64,000 nt of DNA. It comes from Tieghemiomyces parasiticus. Its lineage: Eukaryota; Kickxellomycota; Dimargaritomycetes; Dimargaritales; Dimargaritaceae. The notes below the pieces were generated by a model. The model had not been told where the DNA came from, searched no databases, and saw only the letters and a program-made list of their open reading frames with translations. Both the position numbers and the translations under genes were made by a program. Below are positions 33,990 to 47,730 of the stretch, in pieces. The stretch lies in assembly GCA_027575765.1 (NCBI GenBank), contig JANBPT010000016.1:62001-126000 (forward strand), in the 5' to 3' direction. Within the stretch, counting starts at the first letter, position 1; the number at the start of each line of letters is the position of its first letter.

Positions 33990-35202
33990 CATGGATATCG
34001 TAGGCCGTTTGGCGCCCAGCACCATCGAATGGTCTAGCCTCGTAATACCTCTTCAAGCCGACGGCCCTCACCGTGCAATTTGCCGTCTTTCGTCGCTACA
34101 CACTCTATCACCGCATGACCTAGCCAATGCCGTTTTTTAATTGTCCTTAGCTGCATCATGGAGAACAGCCGGTATCCGACAAGCCTGCATGACGTGAAAA
34201 CATGTTTCGGTGGTTTGTAAGGGTCTGATGTTCCACACTTTTTATTAAAAAAATGATATTCCTTACCCTTTGCGGCACCACCAATGGTTTGGCAATGCGG
34301 GTTTCCTGCCGAGTTATTGCCTGCTAGCCCGTAGCGCGAGTGGGGTGGGGCGGTTTCAGCATTCCACGCTTCTTGGGCGTGGCGCGGGTGATGGTTTCTT
34401 TCGAGCCTCTTGTCCTTGTGCCACGGGACTGTGATGACCGAAAGCCCATGTCGGTGGCTGGCAGGTGAAAGTGGTCGACGCCGTCGCCTTCCCAGCCGAG
34501 GTTGTATTGCCAGTTTTGATGCTTATCCACCCGCCGCCGAAACGCATTTTTCTTTTTTCTTTCACCTTCCCCGCCCCTCCCATATATAGACGCTGGCCCC
34601 CGGCCTGGGCTTATTCCGCCCAGCATCGCCATCACCACCACCTCTTCCTCCTTCTCCTCCTCCTCCTCCTATTTGCACCCCCCCCCCAAGCCTGGGTTCT
34701 ACTCACCGCGTCTTGTTGCCGTTCCCCTGGTCGTGACTGCCGCCCTCCTATGGTTTCCCCCCCCCCGACTACTGCTATTCCACTACACACCTCCGTGCGC
34801 TGGCGGTGACGGCCACACTGACCAGTCCGCAAGGGCTTTCCTTAAACCCGTTCCCCCCTACCGTTTGCTGAAACCTCTGACTCCCGGCCCAGGCTCAACC
34901 GACTCCAAACGGTTGTAGCTTTGCCTGACGCGCCCTGGCCCTCTCTGTCCTTAAAGCCCAGTACATCAGGCCTCCCCTCCCTCCGACAACCTCCATTGCA
35001 GTCGCGTGGACCCACCCCGCCCTTCTTCTTTTTCTTCTCTGCTCCACTGCACCCGTCCCACGGCCCCTGCACCGCCACCCAGTTCGAACCCCGCCTGGTT
35101 GAGCTTTACGCATTCCCACCCACCCACTCTGCCCTCCTTCTACCCAGCTCTTCCCTTCTAGTCGAAACCATCGCCCATTCCCAATACATATTCACCTGGA
35201 CC
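33990..35202. other. Spacer before the ATG37-like gene
   Basis: 1.2 kb without a supported gene. A (TCC)n-like tract lies near 34641-34671, several C runs lie at 34680-34780, and a pyrimidine-rich leader runs up to the ATG at 35203. Confidence 0.6.
34641..34671. repeat. (TCC)n trinucleotide tract
   Basis: Imperfect CTC/TCC repeat inside the pyrimidine-rich upstream region of the ATG37-like gene. Confidence 0.7.
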
Positions 35203-36590
35203 ATGGGCTCCTCGGACCCGCCTAACATCCTGGTCGGCCTGCGGTTTACCAAGGCCTCGGAGGTAGCCAAATCCCTCTTGGCGAGTGCCGCCGCCACAGC
35301 TATCCCGCTTGAGCAGCGAACACGGTGGTACGCCCTCTACAAGCAGGCCACGCGGGGTGACTGCCGCGCCGAAAAGCCGCCGTTCTACAACGCCATAGCC
35401 CGGGCCCGTTGGGACGTCTGGGACGACCTGCGGGGACTGACACGCGAGCAGGCCAAGGCGCAGTACATTGAAGCCATCCTCGAGGTAAGATAGGCACCAA
35501 TAAGCAGGTAGGGGTCAGGGACACTATCTAGCCGGGCGCAGTGTAATCTGTCGCCACCTTATCTAGCGGACCACGCTATACCGGCTCCCGGCCGGCCGAT
35601 TTCAAGCGCCGTCTCTACCCTGTACTCTCTATGCCGCATCCCGATTGCTTGCGCATATAATCGGTAGCAATGAAAGCCCTTTGGTCGCATTTACTCACCT
35701 GCACTCGCGTGTCCCTCCTCAATGTGTTCGCACCGCAGGCTCTACGCGAGTTGCCCGAGACCGACAGCCACCGCGCTGCCCTCCACGAGCTGGCACCACG
35801 GGAGCCGTTGCTGAGCCTCTCGTTCGACCCGGCGGCCGAGCTGGGTCTGTTCAACCACGACGTTCCGTCAACTTTCACCGAGCCGGACGCGGATTCCGTG
35901 GAGCAGGCTCTAGACCCTGAGCAGCCCCGGGACCACCCCGAGTTTCGACAGGCCCAGTCGGCTTCCAACCAGAGCTCACCCGTGATGGTGGACACGGGGC
36001 GGATCACGGGCACGTCGCCGTCCCACTCCCCGACCTCGGCCTCCTCGCCGACTACCGACACGTTGTCCGAGTCTCAGTCGCCTGATCCCACCATCCCCTC
36101 GGCCACTATAGGCGAGCTTGCCACGCGTCGCGCCGTGGGCTCTACGCAGTCTCTGGCCGTCGGATCACAGCAGCTGGCGGCGGCCATCGAGGCCAACTTA
36201 GCGGCGGAAACGGAACGCACGCTTATATCGCTGCAGACCCAGGTTATCGCCCTCAACGAACGGATCGACATGCTCCGCCGGGAACTTACCCAGAGCCAGC
36301 GCGAGGTGGAGTCTCGCATCACCTCCTGGCGCGCCGTCATCCGGTCCTCCCTTCGCCACTTCATCGTGAACTTTGCCCTGCTGGCCCTCGTGTTCCTGTT
36401 CCCTTACTGGCGACGGGCCCCGGGAGTTAACCGCGCCGCCGAGGCACTTAAGCGGCTCATCGTTTTCATCCTGACTTTCCTACCGCGTAAGTTGCTGCTA
36501 CATCCGTCCTTCGCCAAAGTCGCTCTTTTCGCGGCGGGGCTGGGCCCCCAGCCAAGAATGGGTACTCCCCCCCCCACCAGGATGAACTAA
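35203..36590 (+). CDS. ATG37: Acyl-CoA-binding tail-anchored protein, ATG37/ACBD5-like
   Basis: Exons 35203-35484 and 35739-36590 join in phase 0 (GTAAGA to CAG) for 377 residues. Residues about 9-92 form an acyl-CoA-binding domain: FTKASEVAKSLL, RWYALYKQATRGDC with the ligand-binding YxxYKQA, and RARWDVWDDLRGLTREQAKAQYIEA. A disordered acidic Ser/Pro region follows, then a probable coiled coil near 255-292 (IALNERIDMLRRELTQSQRE). A hydrophobic membrane segment near 300-322 (FIVNFALLALVFLFPYW) is followed by a second weaker one near 334-350. This order (ACBP, coiled coil, C-terminal membrane anchor) is that of peroxisomal ACBD5 in animals and Atg37 in yeasts, the latter needed for pexophagy. 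Peroxisomal location and an autophagy role are inferred from the family. The ATG context (GGACCATGG) is good. Confidence 0.85.
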
Positions 36591-37168
36591 CTTTTATCTT
36601 CCCCCACCCCCTTTCTTACCATGCACCACGCCCTTCCCATTGCACATTCTGCACATCTTCCTCCTGCTATAGAGCGCTGGCAGTTGACTCGGTTCATTGA
36701 ACAACGTTTTCGCCGCACCATCTACCGTATACCCAGCCACTAGCGCAGCGGTCTAATTTTCCCTCCACGCCAACCTCTTCCCAATCATTGTTCGGTACCA
36801 AGGGTATGCACATCTGACCACCGGCATAAATCTATGTACAACATGCATTTTTATTTGGGTTGGCCTTGGCACATTATGCTAAATCATTTGCGGGGGTGAC
36901 TCCGTAGCCAAGTTCTCAGAGACGACCAATGAACCGGTTGCACGCCCTGGCCGGAAACAGAACGGGAGAATCTGACGGCTTTAATCATGACGGGGGGGGG
37001 GCCTAGTAAGCTTGAGCCGTTTCGATCAGCAAAGCTAGTTGAGGTAAAACTTAAAGTATGGGTTTGCGGGTTAAGACGTTCCGCTAACCGGTAGACAGGC
37101 GTTCGGACTAAAAACTTGAGAGGACGACCATATAATTCCATCGACTAAACCATCCCTCCCCCCTACTC
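36591..37168. other. Convergent spacer
   Basis: 578 bp between two genes that end towards each other. Both 3' UTRs must fit here. No gene is seen; a run of eight or nine G lies near 36990. Confidence 0.65.
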
Positions 37169-38107
37169 TCAGTAATGGGAGTCGCGGTTGGACCGGCTAC
37201 GAGAGTAGCGGCGCGGAGAGCGGGACCGAGACCGGGCCGCCTGGCCACTGCGGTCCTGCCGTGGGGCCTCGGCGCCGGGAGAGCGACTCGCCCGGGGACG
37301 GCGACGAGATCTTTGCGACAACCGACGGCCGCGGCCGGGTTTGGGGCCACTGGTCATGGAAAAATCGACGCGAATCGGCGTACCGAGTATTTGGCTGCCG
37401 TTGAGTCGGTTCTGGGCAGTCCGGGCGTCATCCAGGCTCTCGAAAGTGATGAACGCGAACGGTCTGGAGCGGCCTTGCCGGCGGGGGCGGACGATACTGA
37501 CGGTAGTAACGGGCCCGTACCGACCAAATGTAGAGCGAAGGTCTTGCTCCACGATATCATGTTCGAGAGCGAACGCGCCCAAGGTCTTGCTCTCCCGTGT
37601 GCTGCGCATAGCATGGTCATGGAACCGTCGGTCACGGCCACGACGGGACCGAGAATAGCGCTCCGACGAGCGGCGACGGCGCTGGTGGCTGTGGTGGCGA
37701 CGCTCACCACGGCTCCGGCTCCGACTCCGAGTGTAACGGCGTGAGTGGCCGTGGGTACGCGCTGGGGAACGAGCAAGGTTACGCGACCGACTCCGACGAG
37801 CTGCCTGCCGCCGTGGCGAGGCTGAGCGGCCGGGGCTTCGGGGGAACGAACGTGGCCGCGTCCTGCTGGCATGTCGGCGATCACCCGAGGACGAACGGCG
37901 GGAATTCGACGGTTCCCTGGAGGGCCTACGCGGGCTAGGTCGATGGTCGCGACGAGAGACGCGCGGACTGGTGCTAGCGTGATGAGACGCCTCCCGAGTG
38001 GCTACCTGTTGGTACTTTTCCACCACATCCCCCTCAGCCCCTGCACCGTGCAGGATCAGTGGCTCTGATGGAACGATGCAGTCGGTTTGATCTTGGCTAT
38101 GGGTCAT
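37169..38107 (-). CDS. Tra2-like SR protein with one RRM
   Basis: A 312-residue single-exon protein with RS-RRM-RS order, as in Transformer-2-type splicing regulators. The N-terminal RS-rich arm spans about 45-170, with many SR, RS and SP pairs. The RRM is at about 174-250: RNP2-like KTLGAFAL at 174-181, DLRSTFGRYGPV at 189-200, and RNP1-like RPFAFITF at 215-222. A C-terminal RS tail (about 260-312) ends SRSRSNRDSHY. RNP2 carries Ala where Tra2 proteins usually have Gly and Val in LGVFGL. It is probably nuclear and acts in pre-mRNA splicing or mRNA maturation. The upstream plus strand (38150-38215) is GAGA-rich, so the leader is pyrimidine-rich. The first 40 residues are not conserved, and a start slightly downstream is possible. 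Confidence 0.85.
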   Translation of the reverse strand: MTHSQDQTDCIVPSEPLILHGAGAEGDVVEKYQQVATREASHHASTSPRVSRRDHRPSPRRPSREPSNSRRSSSGDRRHASRTRPRSFPRSPGRSASPRRQAARRSRSRNLARSPARTHGHSRRYTRSRSRSRGERRHHSHQRRRRSSERYSRSRRGRDRRFHDHAMRSTRESKTLGAFALEHDIVEQDLRSTFGRYGPVTTVSIVRPRRQGRSRPFAFITFESLDDARTAQNRLNGSQILGTPIRVDFSMTSGPKPGRGRRLSQRSRRRPRASRSPGAEAPRQDRSGQAARSRSRSPRRYSRSRSNRDSHY

Positions 38108-40105
38108 GGTTGGTAGAGAAACTGCAGCTTCGGTGTCGGTGGTCAGTAAATAGTGGGAAAGTGAGAGGGAGAGAAAGAGATAATCAGATGGGCATAGGGC
38201 ATGGGGAAGGGATGAGCACTGGAGTTTCGTTCAGCCTGTAAAATAATATGGCCGGCTCTTTAGTCGGGAGAGACTAAAAAAATAATGGAGTGGGCGATAG
38301 CGTTAGATATGTGGCGTGGAGCTCATGGTCGTCGAAGGGCGTGGAGGGGCGGAGGGAATAGCCGCTAAATACGATTGGGGCTGACCACAACAGCGCCGTA
38401 CACATGTGCACTCGCAGAATGTCACGGGCCACCACTCCCTTCCTTTCATTCCTGCTGCAGGAGTGGCACCCCACCAGACCGGGAGAACCAGACTTGGTCG
38501 CAGCGACGACGCGTGGAGTCCTGTGATACGGGGTACCGAGAGCTCAGGGGATAGTCCATCTGCAGGTGGCCACTGGACGCCGCTGCCGATCATGTCTTCA
38601 AGGAGTAGCAGCGCAATGCCCCCCCCTCTTCCAGGCCTCACTCTCGACAGGATCAGCTGCCGGGCCTACAATCTTCACGGCGGTTTGGGATGGTTTATGC
38701 ATTTGGCCGTGGCAGATGATCTGCTCGGCCATGGAGCGTACGGTAATTATCAAACGTGGGAGGGCCTTTTTCCGCCACGGCTCAAGCGTTGGAAAGCCGG
38801 AGACGGAACTGGATACTGGTGAGCCATCTGGGAGGGGAGAAGCCAAACCCAAATGCAATTGATTGGGAAGGGGGCTTGGGACACTATTCTAGTAGACGCT
38901 TATGTCGGTGCTGCGGCCAGCGGCATGAACTACGTATGAGTGCCATTTAGCTACTCCACGAGAAAGCTTCTAAGGTCGCTGTCCTGGAGCCTAGTGAGCT
39001 AGGATTGTCAACCGGTCTCAGAGAGTCATACTGGCCCCGACCCATTTCCAGGCCACCATCCCCTGCCACCGAGCGTACCCCACCGTGACGTTAGCCGTCG
39101 ACAAGGCCGTGGAGAGCCTCAACAGTTGATGTGGTTGCATGCCCCCGGGGCTATGTGCAGGGCAGTGGGTATGCAGTCGAGGGGATAGAGGTAAGCACAG
39201 AGCTGCCACTTACCGGTTGTCTAGGCGCTCTGCCGCTAATGGAGGCTGGTATTTGGCCCTGCCCAGTACGTATGTGCTGCCTGACGAACGGCCCACATCA
39301 CAAAGCAGCTGGCCTCGTCGTTCATGAATGGCTGCTATATCAGAGCTAGCGGCCCTACGTTGGGTTCGTAGTTGGGGATGGCCCAATAAAAGGACTAAAA
39401 TAACTCATGCTTGCTCGGAGGCCGCCGTGAACTCGCCCTGCGCTGGAATCGCACCCTAGCGCTGGGCCGCGATGGACTTTGCCACGGGGGCTGACCGGAG
39501 AGGCTCCCCATGGATATTGAAAGGGAGGATTCGCACTGATGGAGCCCCGGCCAGGGTAGAAGACACACTTTGCCTGAGTACGAAAAGCTAATCCCAGCGC
39601 AGAGCGTGGTTGACCTTAGGTGGAAACAATTTTGTGACGACTAAATTTGACGAGAGCCGCGGTGGGCAGGCCAGCTGGAGCTGCCCAGGAACGAACGGCA
39701 CCACCCGGTCAAAGTTCCCACCGGACGGCTCACCCGCCGCGTTGGCCAGCCCACATCCCGCGCCCCGGTGTGACCGACTCATACACCACGACCCCACACA
39801 TTCACACCGACTTGTACCCCCCCCCGCCCCGCCCCATCGCGTCGCTGCCAGGCTCCCTTCGACTGGAACGAAAGCTGACGTCGCCCATTCTCATTGTCAC
39901 CGTCACCGTCTCGCTACCCTCCCCCGCCCATTGCCTGCATACTCCCTCAGTAGCGTTTCTTCACCCCTCGCACGGGCGTAACCTGTCCGCTCTGCTGCCA
40001 TCACATCGGGTCTTCTGGAATGCAAAAGAGCCCTTGATACCGTCTGCTACGCTGCTCCTAGCTTAAGCCCCTCGCTACGACGAAAATCGGCCGACATCTG
40101 CCCCT
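38108..40105. other. Divergent promoter region (Tra2-like / creC)
   Basis: 2 kb between two divergent genes. A pyrimidine-rich leader precedes creC from about 39800. A minus-strand candidate exon lies near 38600-38732: an ATG in good context (CTCCATGGCC) opens MAEQIICHGQMHKPSQTAV, with exon-like codon use, but I could not join it to anything. Confidence 0.5.
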
Positions 40106-42541
40106 ATGACCACCCCGGTCCCTAACACCAATGTACAGCCTCAACCGTTGCCACCACCGCAGCCACCGCCGTCCGGCACCCCTGGCCCAGGGAATGCCGC
40201 TCCGGCGCAGGAGGCCCAGCCACGGGTGTACTGCTCGCAGTTCGCGTCCACCGAGGGCGTATACCGCCTTAAAATGGACCTCTGTTATCAGTACATTGTG
40301 CTCCAACAGAACACTGCCTTACCCATCCTGACTCCGTCGATGGCCCCGGCCAAGTACGTGTCGCTAGTATCAGTCCGATTCCGCGGTCTTAACCCGTCGA
40401 CGTCGGCCTCGGGGCGGACGGTTCCCGTGAGTGCATCCGCCGCCGCTAACCCCACCACTACAAGCGCAAGTAATGCGGGCACCACCACCAGCCCGGCCGA
40501 CAGCCCCACGTTGGCCTCCAGCCGGACGGCGTCCTCCGAAGTCAACACCACCGCTGCCGCCGCCGCCTCACCGCCTGCCCCGGAATCCGAGCGGCCCGGC
40601 CGCGGTGCCAACGAATCCTCCCCCCACCTGGGCCCCCAGGGCTCTATTGCCCTGGCCCCGCCGGTCCCGCAGACCATGGCTTTACGAACGTCACCGTCCT
40701 CTTACTCTCACGCCGTCGCGCCGTTTATATCACAGTCTGCTGAAACCTTCGGTACCCCCATCTCGCTGGCCGACAGCCAAGGAACCACCGGGTCCTCCAC
40801 GCTCGTGGGCGGCAGCAGTAGCGTCGCCGGGTCCCAGGCCTCTCCACTTCCCAATAGCCTCCCCCCGTTATCGACACTGACCGTCCCTACGGCCAAGAAA
40901 GGGCCCGGGAGCGGGGGCCTGACCCCTGGCGACGAGGAGTCCAATTTTTCGCTCTTCCAGTCGGTCAAACTCAAAAAGCGCTCTAAGAGTTCCAACCTCA
41001 ATAAGAAGGACGGTGGGTTCGTGGCCCAGGTCGTGTGGAACGATAAACTAGCCGGGATCCTGGCCCAGCGCCAGCACGAGGACACATACTTCTTCTTTAA
41101 CACCGGCCGGTCCTTCTTCTGGGCCGATCTGGGCTGCCGCCCCCAGGTAAGTTGGCCGTGAGTCACCGCCGGGGTCGCCGGCATCGTTTCGACGACGGAT
41201 GCGGAATCTAGCCTCATCATATTCTTTCTGACATCCCCTAGCTCTGGCACTCCCGTACCTCCCCCCTTTCCATACCTTCTTTCCTGGCACCGACCCCATC
41301 TTACGTTGTTTCCCACCCCCCCCACATTAGGAACCCCTGGGCCGCCTCGATCTCCAAAAGGCCGTACCCACCTGCCACGACGTGAACATGTTGACGCGGA
41401 GCGGGTCGAGCCTCGACGTGATTATCGGCTGCAACACGGGAGACCTACTGTGGTTCGACCCCATCACACAGAAGCGTAACCGGTTCAATGCGCAGGGTGT
41501 CATCAACGGCTCAGCCGTCACCTTGGTCCGGTGGGTACCGGGCTCGGAGACCCTCTTCATGGCCTCGTTCGCGGACGGTGCCGTGGTACTGTTCGACAAG
41601 AACAAGGAAGACCACGGCAATTTCAACCCGCAGTTCGCCATGGACCCCACCCACCCGTTGCAGGTGGCCAAGCCATCCAAGGTCAAGTACAACCCCACGA
41701 CGTACTGGCAGCTCGGCCGCCGTGCCGTCGCCGCGTTCGCCTTCTCGCCAGACTGCCGCCATGCCGCCTTCGTCTCCTCTGACGGCCGACTCCGCATCGT
41801 GGACTTCACCACCGAGATCCTGGAGGACACTTACACCGCTTACTTTGGGGGGCTCACCTGCGTGTGTTGGAGCCCCGACGGCAAATACATCTTGGTACGC
41901 TACCCCTCCACCTTGTCGATCAGCCGACCTAGTCCCCCATCCTCGGTGTAAGCTGCGGCGTTGCCACGCGCGCCACGCACGAATCACATCACTAATGCAC
42001 CCCACTTCTCTCTCCTCTTCCACCCTTTACATTCTTTACACTCCCCCACCATACTCTCCGCTAGACCGGCGGCCAGGACGACCTGATTACGATTTGGGAC
42101 TTTTACGGGCAACGTATTTTAGCGCGCTGCCAGGGCCACCAGTCATGGGTGAATGGCGTAGCGTTCGACCCGTGGCGGTGCGACGAGACCAACTACCGGT
42201 TTGGCAGCGTGGGCGAGGATACCCGGTTGCTGCTCTGGGACTTCTCGGTGAACGCCCTCCACCGGCCTAAATCCACGGCGGTCCAGCTTCGACGCACAAG
42301 CCGGGCCAGCAGTACCTACAACCCACACGCGCCCCGGCAGTCGCTACCACCACCCAAGCACGTCAACGTGTTCCACGACGTGTCACTGCGCAACGAGGTG
42401 GCCGTCCTGGAACCTATCATGAGCCAGAGCGTCCACCAGTATGCGGTGTGCTCCGTCCTGTTTCGCGAGGATTCCCTCATGACCACCTGTCGGGCTGGCC
42501 ACATCAAGGTCTGGACGCGACCGGACCCACCATCCACATGA
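40106..42541 (+). CDS. creC: WD40 protein of the CreC/WDR20 family
   Basis: Homologue of fungal catabolite-repression protein CreC (WDR20/DMWD in animals), which stabilises and assists the deubiquitinase CreB/USP46-type enzyme and so affects carbon repression. Exons are 40106-41146, 41331-41894 and 42065-42541, all phase 0, giving 693 residues. Residues 1-100 hold a Pro-rich start and a short conserved piece; about 100-300 is low-complexity Ser/Thr/Ala/Pro. The conserved part begins near 315 (FVAQVVWNDKLAGIL), then CHDVNMLTRSGSSLDVIIGC, TGDLLWFDPITQKRNRFN and AVTLVRWVPGSETLFMASF, all family signatures. WD repeats follow (FAFSPDCRHAAFVSSDGRLRIVDF, GGQDDLITIWDF, VGEDTRLLLWDF, TCRAGHIKVWTRP). 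The second donor is GTACGC, slightly off consensus. No CreB gene is in this window. Confidence 0.93.
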
Positions 42542-43447
42542 GAGCGAGTACGTTAAAGGTGGGGCTCTTGTACATGGTACCCGTTGTCTCGTCAATAAAA
42601 CCCCTGCTCCCCTTCGTAAACCAATTTATCGCCTGTGTACGACGCTCGATCTTCTATTGAAGAGCCATCCTCTTGTTTAGGGAGGCTAAGGCGCTAAGGA
42701 CGGTGTCAACCAATCTACCCCGCCACCAGTACAATTGTTGATTTGGCGCCAGATATAGCACACTCACTCACTCCCTTTCTTGGCAGTGGTCCCCCCCCCT
42801 ACGCACGCCATCTGTAACTAACAATATTGGGATGCCCGGGCTGAATACGGTTGGATCCCCAGGCATTTTCCGGGTCCGGGGTGTAGTAAGTGTCCCCTCC
42901 CCTAACCAACCCACAGGGCCGGGCCCGCCTACGGGCAGGTACGTTTCTTTATAGCTCACCCACAGGATATAGGGCAAGTTGGCCCAAAAAGGACGTTGGG
43001 CAGTTAGCTACTTGGGATGCCATGTTGTACTGGCCTGCAGAGCCTGTCATTGGCTATGCCTTTACCCCACCCACCTTGACCCAGCCCATTAGAATTATTC
43101 CCATCCCACTCGCCCCGTGGCTCTCCACCATCAGCCTACGCAACACTGCCGATTGCGCAGCCCTCACACCCGCGTCCGTTGTGACCACGCCATCCCTCCT
43201 AACTAGGCGCTCTCCCCTCTCTAAGGAGGTCCAACGTTGAGGCTCTCGTACCCCCCATTTCCCGGACTCTCACATCCATCTTTGCCACTAACCAGCAAGC
43301 GACACAGCCCGTGCGTATTACTAGCGTATCTATCGATTTATAACCATTCCAATCACACTGCCCTGATCAAGCGCTTCTACTAGTCGATTTATACTTGGCT
43401 ACATCCTTACCCACCTGCCTGCCTTGTCACATCAGCCCATTAGCACC
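42542..43447. other. Spacer between creC and LPD1
   Basis: About 900 bp. It contains the creC poly(A) signal and, at its right end, the LPD1 promoter with TTTATA-type words near 43337 and 43388. No gene is seen. Confidence 0.6.
42594..42599 (+). terminator. Poly(A) signal of creC
   Basis: AATAAA lies about 53 bp after the creC stop codon, an expected place for a polyadenylation signal. Confidence 0.55.
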
Positions 43448-45477
<2,030 letters not shown>

Positions 45478-45968
45478 ACCAGACGACAATGGCGTACAGT
45501 TCGGGTAGAAGAGTGGGGGGGGCGCGGAGGAGGAGATCCGATGCGACTCTGCCGCCTTTCTGCCCGTGGGGTTCTTCTTCTTCTTCTGCCCCAGCGTGTA
45601 AAACACACGCTTGTTCCCTACATAGTTTTTAAAAAATTTATTCACCAGCTTGTTTAGGTGCCGCAAGTAGACTTTTAGTACACGGCAACCTCTTTCACAC
45701 ATCATCGGTTAAAGGCGATCGAAAAAACTTAATGCCTGGTTTATATGGTGGAGGCTTAATAGAAAGGCAGGCGGCCCCTGACCAGTAGGAATTTATTGAC
45801 ACACATTACTGCTCTCTATTTAAGCAAGTGAAAAGTGGGGAAGGGAATACGCGAGAGAAGGTGCGCGATTTTATTGTATAAATATCGTCAGGTCGGTGCT
45901 GGGCACGGAAACCGTATATATATTGGGGGGGACAAGCAAGGCCATGTAATCATCCGGGCAGGGTCGGT
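45478..45968. other. Convergent spacer
   Basis: 491 bp between convergent genes. A (TTC)n tract lies near 45572-45587. No gene is seen. Confidence 0.65.
45870..45875 (-). terminator. Poly(A) signal of the secreted-protein gene
   Basis: Minus-strand AATAAA (TTTATT on plus) lies about 94 bp past the stop codon of the small secreted protein. Confidence 0.4.
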
Positions 45969-46316
45969 TTAAAGAAGGAATGACGATGAAAGGAGCGAGG
46001 AGGCTTCAGAGCCGGTGGGCGTCGTGTCTTCTGAAGTGAAACTCGAGACCTCCAACGCGGGTAGGTAGCTAATGAAGCAGAAGCTGCAGGCCTGGTCGTC
46101 GCTCGCATCGGTGATGTCGTAGCCATCCTGGCCACCCGGCACGTAGGCGCAGCAGCTACCTCCGGCGGATCGACAGGCCCCGACGGTTTGGCGCTTACCG
46201 CGATACTCACCGACGCAGTTGCCGTCGGATAAGGCCGAGTCAGCAACGGTCAGGGCGCCGGCAGTATGCAGCAGGGCGGCGGTCAGGGACAAGAGGGCGG
46301 TCTGAGTGAGTTGCAT
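45969..46316 (-). CDS. Small secreted cysteine-rich protein
   Basis: A 115-residue product with a clear signal peptide: MQLTQ, then a hydrophobic core (TALLSLTAALLHTAG) and likely cleavage near residue 21. The mature part has six cysteines at 34, 48, 55, 56, 77 and 80, including a CC pair (GGSCCAY) and a CSFC, so three disulfides are possible. The C-terminal 25 residues are Ser/Thr-rich. It resembles the general class of fungal small secreted proteins; I do not recognise a family. GTGAGT and GTAAGC words occur within the coding frame near 46195-46210, so a spliced form is conceivable, but the straight frame already gives a sensible protein. A TATA box stands 130 bp upstream. Confidence 0.75.
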   Translation of the reverse strand: MQLTQTALLSLTAALLHTAGALTVADSALSDGNCVGEYRGKRQTVGACRSAGGSCCAYVPGGQDGYDITDASDDQACSFCFISYLPALEVSSFTSEDTTPTGSEASSLLSSSFLL

Positions 46317-47730
46317 GGTGGGTGATGATAAAGAATGGGAAGGCAGGGCGATAAAGGGGGAAAGGAAATTGCAGTGGTAGAGATGATAGGTCTAGATGGA
46401 CAGTATGAGTAACGACGCTACCCCAAAGGAGGAGGAGGGGGGTTGCTTTTATAAAGGGTTATATTTCGTGGCAACCGGTTATCGCCGCTGTGCAGACAAA
46501 AAAAAGAATAAAAAATATTAATAAAGTACCGAACATTGGATGATGGAATGGGTATACCGAGACGGCCATGTCGTCACTATAAAGTAATCACCGATAGGGG
46601 GTTACCTCGGTAGGGCCAAGACCAAGGATCAATCCACATCGAAACCCCCTGACGTAGAAGCGGGCCAGGGTCACCCACTACCAGACTCAAGAAGGTGCGT
46701 GAGAGTTACTTCCGTAGCGAGGCGCGTTGGGTAGTCTAACCTTGTGGGGGTTAATACTTTTATCTTCTCTTTCCCTCTCCCCTTAACCCTGGTCTTGTGT
46801 GTAAGTATGAAAACAACCGGGTTCAAAACGACCCTGGTGAGGCGATGGTTTGCCTCGAAGCCAATCAGTATTTTTCCGAAAGAATATCACAAAGACAATC
46901 ATGAAGTAGTACATGCGATTATTACATTCGCCACCCCCCCCCACACACACGCCTGTGGAGCTGTGTCTCCGCCTACGGAGTGGGTCGAGCTCCATGGAGG
47001 ATCATTACCCGCGAGGGGCCCCGCTCCAGGTGTAGAGGGGGGGGCAGTATCTCTCACTATGGCAATAGTATAACCAAAAAAGACTGCCCGGTTCCTTTCC
47101 CTCTAACCATTGCCAAGCTTCACTGCCGTAACGTGAAGCGTTCTCGGCCTTTCTCAACACATCAAGGATTACCTATTGCTTTGCGATAAATATTGGGTAT
47201 CGTAAGAAGTATCGAAAGGTGAATGACGGCCCCGGCAATCTCCAGCTTCTCCCCAAGGGAGCGGGTCTGACGTTCCCCGCTGCTGAAAGACAGGTCTGCG
47301 CCAGACCTCCTAGGCAAAACAGGACGTCCCCCTGTCAGCAAAGCCTAGACTTGTATGTATATACGTGGGCTATCATTGACTACGATGTGAAGTCAAGCGT
47401 GCAGTAAATGCATGTCTTATCCTGTCAATCTTCCCTTGGTCTTAGTTCAGTATCCATATTTATTATGCTCCTTCCCTCGAGTGCACGCCCCCAGCATTGA
47501 TTGTTTAGCAGATCTCCTCAGGAAAAATGGGCCCTGATGGGGGAATGGTTGGAATTGTGATTAATGATTGACCCTAGGACCTTTAAAGGGTGCGTAATTC
47601 CACATAGTCCGCGCACTTCAGGCTGGGGGCGGTATATATCCTATGGTATATCTACTAATGACATTCATGTGTCGCGAGCTAAAAACGTACCAACATCGCA
47701 GTTAATGCATGGGTTTCGGGTACATGGCCT
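46317..47730. other. Spacer with secreted-protein promoter
   Basis: 1.4 kb. The left part is purine-rich on plus (leader of the secreted-protein gene). The remainder shows no supported gene; its open frames are short and unlike proteins. Confidence 0.55.
46446..46453 (-). promoter_or_regulatory. TATA box of the secreted-protein gene
   Basis: TATAAAAG on the minus strand lies about 130 bp before the ATG at 46316, followed by a CT-rich leader, consistent with a strongly expressed gene. Confidence 0.55.

Noticed and set aside
38303..38822. Overlapping open frames of 112 and 138 codons
   Set aside because: Neither resembles a protein; only the short ATG-initiated piece near 38600-38732 had exon-like codons, and it could not be joined to other exons.
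39430..39480. B-box-like gggtgcgattcc on the minus strand
   Set aside because: No complete tRNA fold; similarity to the site near 31300 is limited to a short core.
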